Below are positions 35,072 to 44,292 of a stretch of 49,368 nt of DNA, in pieces. Source of the stretch: Piscirickettsiaceae bacterium CG07_land_8_20_14_0_80_44_28 (GTDB lineage Bacteria > Pseudomonadota > Gammaproteobacteria > Thiomicrospirales > Thiomicrospiraceae); assembly GCA_002779995.1 (NCBI GenBank), contig PEWX01000101.1:1-49368 (forward strand), given 5' to 3'. Position 1 is the stretch's first letter, and the number at the start of each line of letters is the position of its first letter. A program made the position numbers and the translations under genes. The notes under the pieces are model-generated. The model was not told the origin of the DNA, searched no databases, and saw nothing but the letters and a program-made list of their open reading frames with translations.

Positions 35072-36475
35072 ATGAAGATGTTTGAAAAATTAAAATGGAT
35101 GCCGGTGACTGGGTGGTTCTGCTTGATTTTTGGGGTTAATGTTCAGGCAGCAGCCTTGTCAACCCCTTATGATTTTAAGACCTGTGTTGAAACGGCATTA
35201 AGTCAAAATCCGGAAATGGTCGTGAGTCAGCAACGTCTAGCGCAAGCCCAATACGCATTAAAGGAAGCGAATGCCAGTCGATTCCCTCAAGTGACCGCCT
35301 CTATGACGGCTTCCCAGTCAAATAGTGCGTTAAATGTATTTGGGATGAAGCTTAACCAGCGTCAGGCCTCTTTTGCCGATTTTGGGTTTAGTCAGTTTGA
35401 TTCAATAAACCCGAATATTCTTAAGGTGCAACCCGATGATTTAAACAACCCCGGTGGGCATACCGATATCAATACTCGATTGGAAATTTTGATTCCTGTC
35501 TGGAACGGTGGCAAAATTTCGGGTTATCAATCTCAAGCGAAGGCGATGATTCAGGCTGCTCAGAAAGGTGAGCAAGCGGTTCAGCAGTTTTTAACGTTTA
35601 ATGTGTATCAAGCCTATGAAGGCGTGCATACTGCGCGTGCATTTGTGTCGGTGGCAGAGCAGGCCGTTAAAGCGGCGCAAGCCTATGTGGATACCACTGC
35701 CAATCTGGTTGAGCAGGGTGTGGTGGTTCGTTCTGAACTATTAAGTGCAAATGTGCATTTATCTCAAGCCAAAACCAGTTTTGAGCAGGCGAAAATGCAA
35801 GAACAGTTGGCTTTGGATAGTCTAAAAATGTTGATGGCAACCCCGGATGATGAAGAAATCAGGGTGGGTGATAGAATGAGTGTGACTTTGCCGAATGCAT
35901 CATTGGAAAGTTTGTTAGTCATGGGAATGAATACCAATCCTCAATTAAATGCCAAGCGTGAAGCCGTTCGCTCTAGCCGTGCCGAGGTCGATATCCATAA
36001 AGCAGATCAGCGCCCCAGTTTTAATATTATGGCCAGGGGCGATTTTAATGATGCCGGGTTTGAATTTGATAGCCAGTCTTATACGGTTGCGGGGGTGTTG
36101 TCCTGGAAAATAACCGATTTTGGCTTGACTACGAATCGGCTTAATCGTGCTGCGGCGGTGACGGCTGAAAAGCAGGCCGCGGTTCGGTCGCAAGAAAATC
36201 AAACACGTCATGCCATTCTGAAAGCTTGGCGCACATTGCAGGTTGTTGAAAGACAAGTCTATTCACATCAGTTGGCGGTTGAACAGGCAGAAGAAGCACA
36301 GCGACTTATTTTAAAGCGCTATAAAGGGGGGATTGCAACCATGACAGAAGTGTTGGCGAGTCAAGCACAATTGGATAAAGCGCGAGCAGAGTTGGTGCAA
36401 TCCTTGTACGAGCAAAATATTCAAAAAGCCAAATTGCGTTTAGAAACCGGTTCTATGCGCTTGGATCAGTTGTAA
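35072..36475 (+). CDS. TolC-family outer-membrane efflux protein
   Basis: Outer-membrane channel of a tripartite efflux pump. The 467 residues have a Sec signal peptide (cut after NVQA) and the two-fold repeated outer-membrane efflux domain: long helices with LSQNPEMVVSQQRLAQAQYALKEA-type heptads in the first half and NTNPQLNAKREAVRSSRAEV in the second. It is the first gene of a three-gene operon with an adaptor and an RND permease (35 bp to the next gene), so the partners are clear. The substrate range cannot be read. Confidence 0.9.
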   Translation: MKMFEKLKWMPVTGWFCLIFGVNVQAAALSTPYDFKTCVETALSQNPEMVVSQQRLAQAQYALKEANASRFPQVTASMTASQSNSALNVFGMKLNQRQASFADFGFSQFDSINPNILKVQPDDLNNPGGHTDINTRLEILIPVWNGGKISGYQSQAKAMIQAAQKGEQAVQQFLTFNVYQAYEGVHTARAFVSVAEQAVKAAQAYVDTTANLVEQGVVVRSELLSANVHLSQAKTSFEQAKMQEQLALDSLKMLMATPDDEEIRVGDRMSVTLPNASLESLLVMGMNTNPQLNAKREAVRSSRAEVDIHKADQRPSFNIMARGDFNDAGFEFDSQSYTVAGVLSWKITDFGLTTNRLNRAAAVTAEKQAAVRSQENQTRHAILKAWRTLQVVERQVYSHQLAVEQAEEAQRLILKRYKGGIATMTEVLASQAQLDKARAELVQSLYEQNIQKAKLRLETGSMRLDQL

Positions 36476-36510
36476 TGCATTCAATTAATATATTTATGTA
36501 AGGTGACAGT

Positions 36511-37611
36511 ATGAACGTTTTGTCAAAATCCATCTGGGTCGGTGTTGTTATTTTGGGGTTAGTGGGGTGTAGTGATTCTCCGAACGGAGAAACGGCAGTT
36601 GCACATAGTTATCAGCAGATAGCGGCGCCAGTCGGTCAAGTCACGCTGGGAACCATTCCTCTGAAAGCGGTCGTGGCGGGCGCCGTCGTCCCGGATCAAA
36701 AAGCACAGATTGCTTCGCGTTTAATGGGATATATCAAAGACTTTGATGTGAAGGTCGGGCAAAAAGTCCAAGCGGGTGATTTGTTGTTTTCAATTGACTC
36801 AAATGATGTGAACAGTCAGATTTTGCAAGCGCAATCCGCTTATCAGCAGGCCTTGGCTGCTTTGGAGGATGCAAAGCTGGATTATGACCGCTTCTCAAAA
36901 CTTTATAAAGAAGATTCAGTGTCGAAACAGCAATTTGATAAGGTGTCATTGCAATATAAGGTGGCAAAAGAGAATTTAGTGTCGGCACGTTCCGGGTTCA
37001 ACCAGGCTAGGTCACAATTGAACTATGCCAATGTGAAAGCCCCTTTTGATGGGATTGTGGTTGAGAAATTAGCGGTTGCGGGTGCTTTGGCTGCCCCGGG
37101 TAACCCTGTTTTGGTTTTAGAAAATCTGACGTCTTTAAGTGTGCGCACTCAGGTTTCTGAAGACCTATTTGCGGTGCTACGAAATGGTGATGAAGCTGAA
37201 GTTCGTATTGACGGACAACCGCAACCGATTATGGCGACCATTTATACATTGGTCAGTGCGGCTGATCCAAGATCCCGAACGCATACGGTTAAGCTGAGTT
37301 TGCCATCGGTGGTGAATGTTAACAGTGGAACCTTTGCCCGGGTTGGCTTTAAACGCGGTGAGCGTCAAACCATGATGGTGCCCAAATCAGCCATTGTCAA
37401 CCGGTCTGGTATAGAAGGGGTTTTTGTGGTGAAGGACGGTACGGCTTATTTCCATATGGTGCGGTTAGGTGAGTCGATCGGAAACCGGATTGAGATTAAA
37501 GCAGGAGTCAATCTTGGCGATCAAATTGTCATTGATAATAATCAAAGCATATTAAATGGCGACAAAATTATCGCTGTTTCTAAGACTGATGACATTAAAG
37601 GAGCTGCGTAA
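36511..37611 (+). CDS. RND efflux periplasmic adaptor (membrane fusion protein)
   Basis: Links the RND permease to the TolC-like channel. The 366 residues begin with a lipoprotein signal (LVGC lipobox, Cys20 modified), followed by the family order of barrel-sandwich half (DFDVKVGQKVQAGDLLFSID), alpha-helical hairpin (about 95-160), second lipoyl half (NYANVKAPFDGIVVEK), beta-barrel and membrane-proximal domain. AGGTGAC precedes the ATG. Its stop codon overlaps the permease start (TAATG), so the two are translationally coupled. Confidence 0.93.
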   Translation: MNVLSKSIWVGVVILGLVGCSDSPNGETAVAHSYQQIAAPVGQVTLGTIPLKAVVAGAVVPDQKAQIASRLMGYIKDFDVKVGQKVQAGDLLFSIDSNDVNSQILQAQSAYQQALAALEDAKLDYDRFSKLYKEDSVSKQQFDKVSLQYKVAKENLVSARSGFNQARSQLNYANVKAPFDGIVVEKLAVAGALAAPGNPVLVLENLTSLSVRTQVSEDLFAVLRNGDEAEVRIDGQPQPIMATIYTLVSAADPRSRTHTVKLSLPSVVNVNSGTFARVGFKRGERQTMMVPKSAIVNRSGIEGVFVVKDGTAYFHMVRLGESIGNRIEIKAGVNLGDQIVIDNNQSILNGDKIIAVSKTDDIKGAA

Positions 37612-40600
37612 TGTCAGGTGCTGAACACTCGTCACCCACAAAATTAAATATTGCCGGTAAGCTCGCAAAAGGGTTTATTCATTCCAAAATCACCCTAATG
37701 ATGATGATTGCGGTGACGCTGGCCGGAACCTTGGCTTATGTGGTGACTCCCAGAGAATATAACCCACAGATTGTGGTGCCGGCGGCGAATATTATTGTGC
37801 CCAAAGGGGGCGCAACGCCCAGTGAAGTCCAAAATATGGTGGTTAAACCCCTTGAAACCATTATGGGGGCTTTACCCGGGGTAAAACATACTTTTGGTTA
37901 TGCTTCTAATGATTTTGGCGTGGTGACGGTACAGTTTGATGTGGGTGAAAACCAGGTAGATAGTTTGGTGAAGCTGTATAACCAACTTATGCAAAATATG
38001 GATAAAATGCCGCCGGATACGCAACAGCCGATGATTAAGCCTATTAATGTTGATGATGTACCGATTATGACCTTGGCCATTACGTCGGACACCTTGTCGG
38101 GTTATGATCTTAGAGATGTATCAACCAAATTGATTGAAAGTGTGCGTAATATTCCGGGGGTCTCTTTTACCGATGTGATTGGCGGGCAACGTCGAGCAGT
38201 TAATGTCTGGTTGGATGCACAAAAAATTGCGCTGACGGGTATGACCCTTGAACAGATTAGCAAGATGTTAAAAGGCAGTAATGTCTCTTTACCTGTGGGT
38301 TCTTTGGTGAATGATAATAAAAGCGCAAAGGTGCGTGTTAATGGCTTTTTGGGCAATGCCGAAGAAGTCGGCGAAATTATTATTGGCATCGAAAAAGGCC
38401 GCCCAATTTATTTAAAAGACATCGCTGAAATTGAAGATGGCCCTATGGAGGTCGATCAGGATAGCCGAATGGGTTATGGTCAGACGAATGCGCGCTTTCC
38501 CAAGGGAGAGAGAGCAGCGGTGACCATCTCTATTGCCAAAAAACCGGGCACGAATGCGGTGACGGTTGCCGATAATGTATTGACAAAAATTGAAGAATTG
38601 AAACGGAGCGTTTTACCCGCCAATGTGGATGTGGTGGTCACCCGCAATGATGGCGAAAAAGCCAATGCAGCGGTTAACTTGTTGATGGAACATCTTGTCA
38701 TTGCCGTGGCATCGGTGATTGTGATTTTAGTGCTGTTTTTGGGCTGGCGTGAAGCGGGTATCGTGACGTTAACCGTACCGTTAATCTTGTTTGTTGTGTT
38801 GTTTATCGGCTATTTGTCAGGCCAAACCATTAACCGAATCACGTTATTTGCACTGATTTTATCATTAGGCCTATTGGTAGATGCTGCCATCGTGGTGATA
38901 GAGAATATTCATCGCCATATTCATGATGGCTTTGATCCTGAGAATTTTGATGCGTTGATGGTTAAAGCCACCAATGAAATTGGTAACCCGACCAATGTCG
39001 CGACGTTTGCGGTTATTTTAGCCTTTATTCCAATGATGTTCGTCACAGGGATGATGGGGCCTTTTATGGCACCGATCCCCTTTAATGTGCCCATCGCCAT
39101 GATAGCCTCATTATTGATCGCTTATATTCTTGTGCCTTATGCGTCCTATCGATTTTTAGGTAAAAAGGCCATTGCTGAGATGCGTGCCAGAGAAAGTATG
39201 GAGGCGCATCATGTCCATAAACAAGACTGGATGCAATCGCTCTATGAAAAAACGATTGTGCCGATGTTGGAGAGTCAAACCAAGCGCAATGTATTTTTAT
39301 TGGTGGTCTTGGCGGCCTTAATCGGAGCGTTACTTCAGCCGGCATTACAGTTTGTGCGGGAAGATGGCATGAATAATCCACTACATCCGGCCGGGGTTGA
39401 AGTCAAAATGTTGCCTTATGATAATACCGAAACCTTCTTGGTGCAGGTCGATATGCCGGAGGGGACAGCCTTAGAAGCAACCGATGCAGTGGTGCGCCAA
39501 ACCAATGCGGTGATTGCACAAACGCCATTTGTGACCAATTATTCTGTCTTTTTAGGGCGACCGGCACCAATTGATTTTGCGGCTTTGGTTCGTGGCGACC
39601 TCATTAAAGCGGGTTCAAATTTTGCTCAAATCCGGGTTAATTTGGTGAATAAACATGATCGAGCCTTGTCGTCACATGAAATCGTGCAAATGTTAGATGA
39701 TAGCTTGAAGCCGTTGCGAATGGCCGTGCCTTCAGCTAAGATCAAAATTTATGAACCCCCCCCGGGGCCACCCGTTACCACTCAAATTATGGCTGAGCTA
39801 TATGGTCCGGATTATGACGTTTTGCGGAAGGCGGCTCAAGACGTCAGTGGTAAGATGGATGAGATTTATGGGTTGAGTAATATCGATGACAGTGTAACTG
39901 CCAATACCGAAAGCTATCAAATCAATATCGATCGCACACAGGCCAATTTACTCGGTATTGTACCTGCGGAAGTGGCTAAAATGTTGCGCGATTATATTTA
40001 TGGTTATGAATTAGGCTATATGCACTTGGATAACGTTCGCGAACCCGTGAATATTATGGTGCGCTTGCCACGCTCAGAGAGAACCGTTCCGGAGCAATTA
40101 TTGTCGCTGACGGTACAGTCTCGTTCGGGTGAGTCAGTGCCTGTTTCAACCTTTGCGAAAATTCAACAGGTCACTCAGGCAAAACCCATTTTGAGTCGTG
40201 ATCAGCATCAAATGGTCATGGTGGGAGGCGAATTACTCCGTTCTAGCCCGGTATATGCGATTTTGAGCTTGGATTCGATGTTGGATAATCAACGCTTACC
40301 AGAATCCGGTGTGGCTTTTAAAACGGCGAACCTAGGGTTTGTTGAAGCGCAACCGGACGATGTGATGAATTACACCTTATTATGGGGCGGCGAAATGCGT
40401 CTGACATTAGATGTGTTTAGAGATATGGGCAGTGCCTTTATTGTTGCGCTGGTCTTCATCTACTTGGTTTTGGTGGGGTATTACCGTTCCTTTATGATGC
40501 CGGTGATTGTCATGGGAGCGATTCCCTTAACCATGATTGGGGTTTTTCCCGGTCATTGGTTAACCGGCCAAGCCTTTACCGCAACCTCAATGATTGGTGT

Positions 40601-40913
40601 CATTGCCTTAGCCGGTATTGTGGTTCGTAACTCCTTGCTGTTAATTGACTTTATTTTAGAGTATCGCGCCGAAGGGAAATCCTTAAAAGATTCCGTGATA
40701 GAAGCCGGTAAAGTTCGATTTCGGCCAATTTTATTAACGGCCTTAGCGATTATGTTTGGATCAATGATTATGATTACCGATCCGGTCTTTGGCGGCTTAG
40801 CGGTTTCGTTGATATTTGGAACCTTGTCTTCCACCGTCTTGACCTTGTTAGTGATTCCATTGATGTACTTTATCTGGCAATGGCACTCAGGCGTAAAGTA
40901 TCAACAATCATAA
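37611..40913 (+). CDS. RND efflux permease
   Basis: Proton-driven inner-membrane pump of 1,100 residues, with the AcrB-like arrangement of TM1, a large periplasmic loop, TM2-6, TM7, a second loop and TM8-12. In TM4 the motif is LLVDAAIVVIENIHR: the first proton-relay Asp is kept (Asp424), but the second Asp of the AcrB pair is Ala, as in some non-AcrB subfamilies. That places it outside the classic hydrophobe/amphiphile group; neither metal nor drug specificity can be settled. The stop codon overlaps the 5-bp target duplication of MITE copy D. Confidence 0.94.
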   Translation: MSGAEHSSPTKLNIAGKLAKGFIHSKITLMMMIAVTLAGTLAYVVTPREYNPQIVVPAANIIVPKGGATPSEVQNMVVKPLETIMGALPGVKHTFGYASNDFGVVTVQFDVGENQVDSLVKLYNQLMQNMDKMPPDTQQPMIKPINVDDVPIMTLAITSDTLSGYDLRDVSTKLIESVRNIPGVSFTDVIGGQRRAVNVWLDAQKIALTGMTLEQISKMLKGSNVSLPVGSLVNDNKSAKVRVNGFLGNAEEVGEIIIGIEKGRPIYLKDIAEIEDGPMEVDQDSRMGYGQTNARFPKGERAAVTISIAKKPGTNAVTVADNVLTKIEELKRSVLPANVDVVVTRNDGEKANAAVNLLMEHLVIAVASVIVILVLFLGWREAGIVTLTVPLILFVVLFIGYLSGQTINRITLFALILSLGLLVDAAIVVIENIHRHIHDGFDPENFDALMVKATNEIGNPTNVATFAVILAFIPMMFVTGMMGPFMAPIPFNVPIAMIASLLIAYILVPYASYRFLGKKAIAEMRARESMEAHHVHKQDWMQSLYEKTIVPMLESQTKRNVFLLVVLAALIGALLQPALQFVREDGMNNPLHPAGVEVKMLPYDNTETFLVQVDMPEGTALEATDAVVRQTNAVIAQTPFVTNYSVFLGRPAPIDFAALVRGDLIKAGSNFAQIRVNLVNKHDRALSSHEIVQMLDDSLKPLRMAVPSAKIKIYEPPPGPPVTTQIMAELYGPDYDVLRKAAQDVSGKMDEIYGLSNIDDSVTANTESYQINIDRTQANLLGIVPAEVAKMLRDYIYGYELGYMHLDNVREPVNIMVRLPRSERTVPEQLLSLTVQSRSGESVPVSTFAKIQQVTQAKPILSRDQHQMVMVGGELLRSSPVYAILSLDSMLDNQRLPESGVAFKTANLGFVEAQPDDVMNYTLLWGGEMRLTLDVFRDMGSAFIVALVFIYLVLVGYYRSFMMPVIVMGAIPLTMIGVFPGHWLTGQAFTATSMIGVIALAGIVVRNSLLLIDFILEYRAEGKSLKDSVIEAGKVRFRPILLTALAIMFGSMIMITDPVFGGLAVSLIFGTLSSTVLTLLVIPLMYFIWQWHSGVKYQQS

Positions 40914-40916
40914 GGT

Positions 40917-41002
40917 GAGACCTTTGCACGAGATAGTTACACGAATAAAAATGGTTAAAATTTCCCATATTTTTTTTCGCGGCCCACTCATGCAAAGGAC
41001 TC
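40917..41002 (+). mobile_element. MITE-like element, copy D (internally shortened)
   Basis: An 86-bp version: both ends are intact (GAGACCTTTGCACGAG and CTCATGCAAAGGACTC) but the central half, with the AATAGCCGGCTATT stem, is absent. It is flanked by a perfect 5-bp duplication AAGGT (40912-40916 and 41003-41007). The left AAGGT begins inside the TAA stop of the RND permease. Confidence 0.88.
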
Positions 41003-41046
41003 AAGGTTTCTAAAAGTCGCTTCTAAGCACAACCGACCCAACTGAA

Positions 41047-42096
41047 TTAGCGGGTGCGCTCAGTCGTTATCGAATCCGCTAATTGCCGTTCGAAACTTGC
41101 TAAATCAAACGGATGATTGGCGGTTAATAACACTTCTAGCCGACTGTCTTTACGGTATGCAATCAATTCGCGGCTGACGGTTTGGTGAACGAGCTGAAAC
41201 AGCATTCTCGGCTGATCACCGACTCTAAAAACGCCTTTGGCGCGTAACAGTGTATTGGGCATTTCTGTAAGATGGTTAAAGATATTCTGTAATTTTTTCC
41301 AGTCAAATTGAATCTGTGGGTCAAAAATCCACCCAATCGATTGGGTGTTGAGATCTTGATGCCTTTGGCGAGTGTGGCACCCTATCAGAGATATGCTGGT
41401 CTCAGTTTGTTGGCTACTGGATGAGGGGTTAGGCATCACTAATTTGAATGGTTGATTCTGTTGAATAAATTTGGGTGATGGGAAGTGCGGGTAGTTTAAG
41501 TGGCGATAATCTATTTTTGCCTGTTGTGTCGCAATGACAGCCAGTTTAGGAGGGAAGAGGCCGGCTAAGTAATCTTGGAAGTCTTGAGTTTTTTGGGGAC
41601 TTGCTAAGTCGATTTTGTTCAATAAAATCACATCCGCCATCGTAATCAGACTTTGTAAAATGGCGAGTTTTTTGACTTCCATTACATCGGTTAGCGCCAT
41701 ATCGAATACTGAAAACAGCGTTTGTATTTCCAGTCGATCAGTTAATTCAGCGCTGTGGAAAAGATCAACCAAACTTTGTGGTTCGCCCAAGCCTGTGGGT
41801 TCAATTAAAATCCGATCGGGTGTTTGCGAGTTGAGTAACTTTAAGACGGTTTCTTTCAATTCGTCTTTGGCGGTACAACAGATGCAGCCCCCCGGTATTT
41901 GCTGGACTTGGGTGTGAGATTGTTCTTTTAAAATTGCACCATCAACTCCGACGGCCCCAAATTCATTTACCAAGATGACCCAGTGCTCCTGTGTCGGCTT
42001 GTGTTTTAGTAGCTGGCGTAAAAACGTTGTTTTGCCTGCGCCTAATTGTCCGGTGATTAAATTCAGTGCACATTTTTGAGTGCCTGAGGCGGTCAT
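41047..42096 (-). CDS. COG0523 (CobW/G3E) GTPase, putative metal chaperone
   Basis: A 349-residue G3E-family GTPase. The G1 loop is GQLGAGKTT (16-24); the metal-binding CxCC motif is at 71-74 (GGCICC), followed by the G3-like EPTGLGEP and the G4 NKID motif. The C-terminal CobW_C domain runs from about 240. Members insert or deliver Zn, Ni or Co (CobW, HypB/UreG relatives, ZNG1-like proteins). Which metal applies here is not clear: no Zur box or cobalamin gene is adjacent. It is only 2 bp downstream of a GGDEF gene, so the two are co-expressed. Confidence 0.9.
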   Translation of the reverse strand: MTASGTQKCALNLITGQLGAGKTTFLRQLLKHKPTQEHWVILVNEFGAVGVDGAILKEQSHTQVQQIPGGCICCTAKDELKETVLKLLNSQTPDRILIEPTGLGEPQSLVDLFHSAELTDRLEIQTLFSVFDMALTDVMEVKKLAILQSLITMADVILLNKIDLASPQKTQDFQDYLAGLFPPKLAVIATQQAKIDYRHLNYPHFPSPKFIQQNQPFKLVMPNPSSSSQQTETSISLIGCHTRQRHQDLNTQSIGWIFDPQIQFDWKKLQNIFNHLTEMPNTLLRAKGVFRVGDQPRMLFQLVHQTVSRELIAYRKDSRLEVLLTANHPFDLASFERQLADSITTERTR

Positions 42097-42098
42097 GG

Positions 42099-43148
42099 TT
42101 ATAAAGCGTCCTCTCCGATAGTACGATTTCTACCGGTTTCTTTCGCTTGATATAAGCATCTATCAGCTCGATCAAACGTCTTCTCAAAGGGTTCATTTAA
42201 TTGATAAATGGCAACACCAATCGAAACGGTTAGCTGGATTGGATGCAAATTATTTTTTGCTTGCAGTGGCTTTTCCGCAATTTTTGTACGAATGCTGTTC
42301 GCCACTTTGAGTGCATTGCTATAACTCGTACCGGGTAAAGCAATGGCAAACTCTTCGCCGCCAATACGCGCGACAACATCTTGGCCTTTAATCTGGTTTT
42401 TGAGTAAGCGAGCCAGATAACGAATAATGCTATCCCCAATTAAATGACCAAATTGATCATTAATGTTCTTAAATAGATCAATGTCAATCAACAATAAGCA
42501 AAAGCTTTGTTGATGGGTGTTGGCATGTGTGATTAATGTTTGGATGTCTTCATTAAAGCCTCGCCGATTTGGAATGTTGGTCAATTCATCTGTTTTGGCT
42601 AGGGACGTTGCTTTTGCGAGCTCTTTTTGAAGGTGCTTAATTTGATCTCGTGATTGCTTGATTTGCTGGTTTAACTGAAGTGATTCATTTTGGTAAGTTT
42701 TGATAAGGGGAAGCACTTCTTTTTGTAAATGTTCTAATATGTCGTTTTTTGTATCAAGCTGGGTTAATGTTTCGGTTTTTTCGTTTAGAGTTTTATATTG
42801 CTGGTTATGACGTTGTAACCAATGGTCAAATGCGTTAAGCAAATCATCCAATATTTCTGATGTGGTTTCTACTTGCAAACTTTGGCCTAAAATTTGTGAC
42901 CAAAGCATATTGAATAAAATTTGTGCTGAGGTGTCATCATAGTTTTTGGGTTCTAACGTTTCAGCAATGGTGGCAGAAAAACTCGAATCAATTTCAGCGA
43001 GCCATTCATAAAAAAGTGTGTAATGAATCGGGTTAGGTGGGATTTTTTGGGTTTTTAACTCGTGGAGGGTTTTAGCGCAAAGACTTTCTGTTTCTTCCAG
43101 TGAAGCCTGATAGCGATGAGACAAATCTAACGAATTAAGACTTTTCAT
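42099..43148 (-). CDS. GGDEF diguanylate cyclase with helical N-terminus
   Basis: A 349-residue soluble GGDEF protein. The N-terminal 180 residues are helical, with an IPPNPIHYTLFYEW motif like the P-NP--Y--WYE stretch of DgcB-type cyclases, and a coiled coil (about 110-185) leading into the cyclase domain. The active loop is GGEEF at 263-267. The inhibitory site is degenerate: KGQD replaces RxxD, so product inhibition may be weak. It is translationally close to the downstream COG0523 GTPase. Confidence 0.87.
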   Translation of the reverse strand: MKSLNSLDLSHRYQASLEETESLCAKTLHELKTQKIPPNPIHYTLFYEWLAEIDSSFSATIAETLEPKNYDDTSAQILFNMLWSQILGQSLQVETTSEILDDLLNAFDHWLQRHNQQYKTLNEKTETLTQLDTKNDILEHLQKEVLPLIKTYQNESLQLNQQIKQSRDQIKHLQKELAKATSLAKTDELTNIPNRRGFNEDIQTLITHANTHQQSFCLLLIDIDLFKNINDQFGHLIGDSIIRYLARLLKNQIKGQDVVARIGGEEFAIALPGTSYSNALKVANSIRTKIAEKPLQAKNNLHPIQLTVSIGVAIYQLNEPFEKTFDRADRCLYQAKETGRNRTIGEDAL

Positions 43149-43179
43149 AAATCCTCAAAATTGAGCATGGAATCGCATT

Positions 43180-43227
43180 GAAGTCTTCAGCAAAACCGCC
43201 AGGCCTGGCGGTTTTGCTGAAGACTTC
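43180..43227 (-). terminator. Perfect 48-bp palindrome centred on CCAGGCCTGG
   Basis: Two 24-base arms with no spacer, starting GAAGTCTTCAGCAAAACC and meeting at 43203/43204. It is the longest perfect palindrome seen in the window. It would fold into a very stable hairpin downstream of the small membrane-protein gene at 43404, but MITE copy E has come to lie between the gene and the hairpin. Confidence 0.75.
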
Positions 43228-43236
43228 GATCTAATA

Positions 43237-43396
43237 GAGACCTTTGCACGAAGTGGATGTACCAATAAAAAGGGTTAAAATTTCCCATATTTTCGTTAAA
43301 AAACTCGCCAATAGCCGGCTATTGACTGCGTTTTTTGCCTCAAGATGAAAAAATTTTTCACATTTTTCTTTCACGTCTCACTCATGCAAAGGTCTC
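43237..43396 (+). mobile_element. MITE-like element, copy E
   Basis: A 160-bp copy beginning GAGACCTTTGCACGAA and ending CTCATGCAAAGGTCTC, with the central stem AATAGCCGGCTATT. Flanking five-base sequences TAATA and TGATA differ at one base and are probably an aged target duplication. It lies 7 bp past the stop codon of the membrane-protein gene at 43404. Confidence 0.87.
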
Positions 43397-43403
43397 TGAT
43401 AGG

Positions 43404-43601
43404 TTATTTTTTTACTTGTTCATGTAATGGACAAGTTTGAATCCCTATTAAGCTGTATAGCGGACACCATCTTAACAGACCGGTAAAAAGCGGAATGACC
43501 CCAATATAAGCCCAAGCGCCAAGGACTTCTGTTGCGGCTAATACGATCAATAAGGCGCCTAAGACTATTCTCAACCAACGATCTAAACTTCCAACATTCA
43601 T
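43404..43601 (-). CDS. Small YgaP-like membrane protein (DUF2892)
   Basis: A 65-residue protein of the DUF2892 type: MNVGSLDRWLRIVLGALLI, two hydrophobic helices and a C-terminal CPLYSLIGIQTCP motif with two Cys residues. The same two-helix unit forms the membrane part of YgaP, where a rhodanese domain precedes it. Function unknown; a link to sulfur or thiol chemistry is suggested by the YgaP relationship only. Convincing length and an A+T-rich leader support the ATG at 43601. Confidence 0.82.
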   Translation of the reverse strand: MNVGSLDRWLRIVLGALLIVLAATEVLGAWAYIGVIPLFTGLLRWCPLYSLIGIQTCPLHEQVKK

Positions 43602-43700
43602 TTTTATTCTCCATTGACTATTTAGAATTACAGCGATTATTATAACGAAAACTAAATTATAAAATGCCTTAAAACAATGAGATTAGCCTAAAATTTACTT

Positions 43701-44123
43701 ATGACCTCTTCAAACAACACAAAATCTCCTTCGCTTTCAAGTGCGAAATTAAAGCTTCCCGGTGATGGCTATTCTGAGTGGATTCGTGCGCGCTTTTGGG
43801 TGGTGAATCCTGAAGGGGCTTATGTCGGCATTGGCAGAATTACCTTATTAGAAGCGATACACAAAACGGGTTCCATCAATCAGGCCGCGAAGTCGATGAA
43901 AATGTCTTATAAAAAAGCCTGGAAACTGGTCGATGATATGAACCAACTGATGGATAAACCTTTGGTGATTAAAGCGCAAGGAGGGTCGTCTGGCGGAGGC
44001 ACTGTTTTAACGTCAGAAGGGTTATGGGTGCTTGACCAATTTCGTGAGCTTGAAAAGCGCTTACAGAAATTTCTTGAACAAGAGTCGCAGCAGTTAACTA
44101 AAGCGTTTAATTCCTTGAAATAA
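43701..44123 (+). CDS. ModE-like winged-helix regulator
   Basis: A 140-residue protein with the ModE N-terminal LysR-like winged helix: GRITLLEAIHKTGSINQAAKSMKMSYKKAWKLVDDMN, then the GGSSGGGTVLTSEG wing. The molybdate-binding TOBE domains are missing, as in many short ModE homologues. It may sense molybdate indirectly or regulate another metal or redox function. It is divergent from the small membrane-protein gene and upstream of rplM. Confidence 0.88.
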   Translation: MTSSNNTKSPSLSSAKLKLPGDGYSEWIRARFWVVNPEGAYVGIGRITLLEAIHKTGSINQAAKSMKMSYKKAWKLVDDMNQLMDKPLVIKAQGGSSGGGTVLTSEGLWVLDQFRELEKRLQKFLEQESQQLTKAFNSLK

Positions 44124-44146
44124 ACGGGTTCTCAGTTTATAAAAGC

Positions 44147-44174
44147 TTGACTTTAGAGCAAAAGTCACTAGAAT
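44147..44174 (+). promoter_or_regulatory. Sigma-70-type promoter for rplM-rpsI
   Basis: TTGACT at 44147-44152, 16-bp spacer, TAGAAT at 44169-44174, about 120 bp before rplM. It is the best -35/-10 pair in the gap, and a ribosomal-protein operon is expected to have a strong promoter. Confidence 0.55.
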
Positions 44175-44292
44175 TCCACTCTTTAATCCTTACCCCTTCT
44201 TATTGCCCGTTAAACAGTAAGTGATTATTTTCTCAGCAGCAATGTTGAAAAAGTAATTGGTCGGATTAGTTATTTATTTTTAGGACAAAGTT

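Noticed and set aside
37611-40913. Several 60-100 codon minus-strand frames inside the RND permease gene
   Set aside because: They are antisense shadows of a long, motif-rich coding sequence and have no ribosome-binding sites.
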